In this document: positions 4,914-5,070 of the stretch, piece after piece | Position numbering within the stretch: position 1 is the stretch's first letter | Layout: every line of letters starts with the position of its first letter | Assembly (NCBI GenBank): GCA_021817025.1 | Contig: JAKAWF010000278.1 | Location: forward strand, 1 to 5,070 | DNA: 5,070 nucleotides | Source: a bacterium | Lineage (GTDB): Bacteria; Chloroflexota; Dormibacteria; UBA8260; Bog-877 | Direction: 5' to 3' | Position numbers and translations under genes: made by a program | Notes under the pieces: generated by a model | The model's database searches: none | What the model saw: the letters and a program-made list of their open reading frames with translations, nothing else | Told to the model about the DNA's origin: nothing

Positions 4914-4936
4914 GTTGGGGTAGCAGTTGGGGTAGC
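4914..4936 (+). repeat. Paired 11-bp direct repeats, candidate integrase arm sites
   Basis: GTTGGGGTAGC occurs at 4914-4924 and 4926-4936, perfect copies 12 bp apart, between the integrase stop and the tRNA fragment. Tyrosine integrases bind short direct repeats (arm sites) beside the core att site, and this is the expected place. The second copy also runs into CCCC and could form a small GGGG-TAG-CCCC hairpin (4929-4939), too short and without a T-run to be a clear terminator. Confidence 0.6.
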
Positions 4937-4973
4937 CCCACTTCGCAACTCCGCACAAGTGATCGTGGCGCCA

Positions 4974-5023
4974 GCGGTTTCCTAAACCGCGTGTCGGAGG
5001 TTCGAGTCCTTCCGGGGGCACCA
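4974..5023 (+). other. attR-like site: 3' fragment of tRNA-Arg(CCT)
   Basis: The sequence folds as the 3' two thirds of a tRNA: anticodon stem GCGGT/ACCGC (4974-4978, 4986-4990), loop TTCCTAA with anticodon CCT (4981-4983), variable GTGTC, T-arm GGAGG-TTCGAGT-CCTTC (4996-5012), 3' acceptor strand CGGGGGC (5013-5019), discriminator A and encoded CCA (5021-5023). The 5' part is missing: neither a GCCCCCG acceptor strand nor a D-arm is at the needed position upstream. This is the classic remnant left when an element integrates into a tRNA 3' end. The intact tRNA should lie at the far end of the element, left of the window. The core crossover may begin slightly to either side of 4974. Confidence 0.85.
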
Positions 5024-5070
5024 TTTCCGAGATCAGCAGGGTCCCCGCGACATTACGCGATGTGCCCTTG
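5024..5070. other. Probable host DNA beyond the attachment site
   Basis: These 47 bases follow the tRNA fragment and should be chromosomal. I see no gene, terminator or repeat in them. The stretch is too short to judge. Confidence 0.5.

Noticed and set aside
4513..4956. Minus-strand open frame (147 codons) opposite the end of int
   Set aside because: It is antisense to the integrase catalytic residues and lacks any recognisable domain.
4935..5023. A complete tRNA using AGCCCCAC near 4934-4941 as its 5' strand
   Set aside because: The total length would be too long for tRNA-Arg, pairing with CGGGGGC is incomplete, and no D-arm is present. A 3' fragment at an att site explains the sequence better.
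4821..5024. Minus-strand frame starting MVPPEGLEPPTRGLG
   Set aside because: Its N-terminus is the reverse-complement translation of a tRNA 3' end, a common spurious call next to tRNA genes, and the rest is antisense to int.

Overview
The DNA is very GC-rich (by eye about 70%), uses GTG and TTG starts freely, and packs its genes with 4-bp start/stop overlaps. This fits a high-GC bacterium such as an actinomycete or a member of Chloroflexota; the sequence does not settle which. The window is the int-proximal end of an integrated mobile element. It ends on the right at a 3' fragment of a tRNA-Arg(CCT) gene (about 4974-5023), the probable element/chromosome junction. About 47 bases of likely host DNA follow.

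Layout. One 82-bp gap (2432-2513) separates two divergent operons. The rightward operon holds a 350-aa protein with a C-terminal zinc finger (2514-3566), a 49-aa single-pass membrane protein (3563-3712) and a tyrosine integrase (3709-4899). The leftward operon holds an excisionase-like HTH protein (2431-2201), a four-cysteine zinc-ribbon protein (2204-1968), a RepA-like RecA-fold ATPase/helicase with a C-terminal winged-helix-like segment (1971-697), a 173-bp block of short repeats around a strong hairpin (524-696), a PD-(D/E)XK nuclease (523-149) and the start of an HGG-type putative zinc protein (152 to beyond the left edge). Nearly every gene junction is an ATGA or GTGA overlap, so transcription of both arms probably starts from the central gap.

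How it may work (inference). Integrase and excisionase move the element in and out of the tRNA-Arg gene. The RepA-like ATPase probably acts at the repeat array just beyond its own stop codon, which resembles an iteron origin. The nuclease and HGG protein are types common near the replication/packaging boundary of phages. The order (regulator plus int facing away from xis-rep-origin) resembles phage-inducible chromosomal islands and related satellites, and also small actinomycete integrative elements. The 350-aa zinc-finger protein sits where the master repressor sits in such islands. No capsid, terminase, FtsK-type translocase or cargo gene is visible here, so satellite, prophage and conjugative element cannot be separated without the DNA to the left.

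The most notable features are the repeat/hairpin block, a predicted leaderless promoter in the divergent gap, and a 60-bp in-frame tandem duplication that doubles the N-terminal motif of the integrase.
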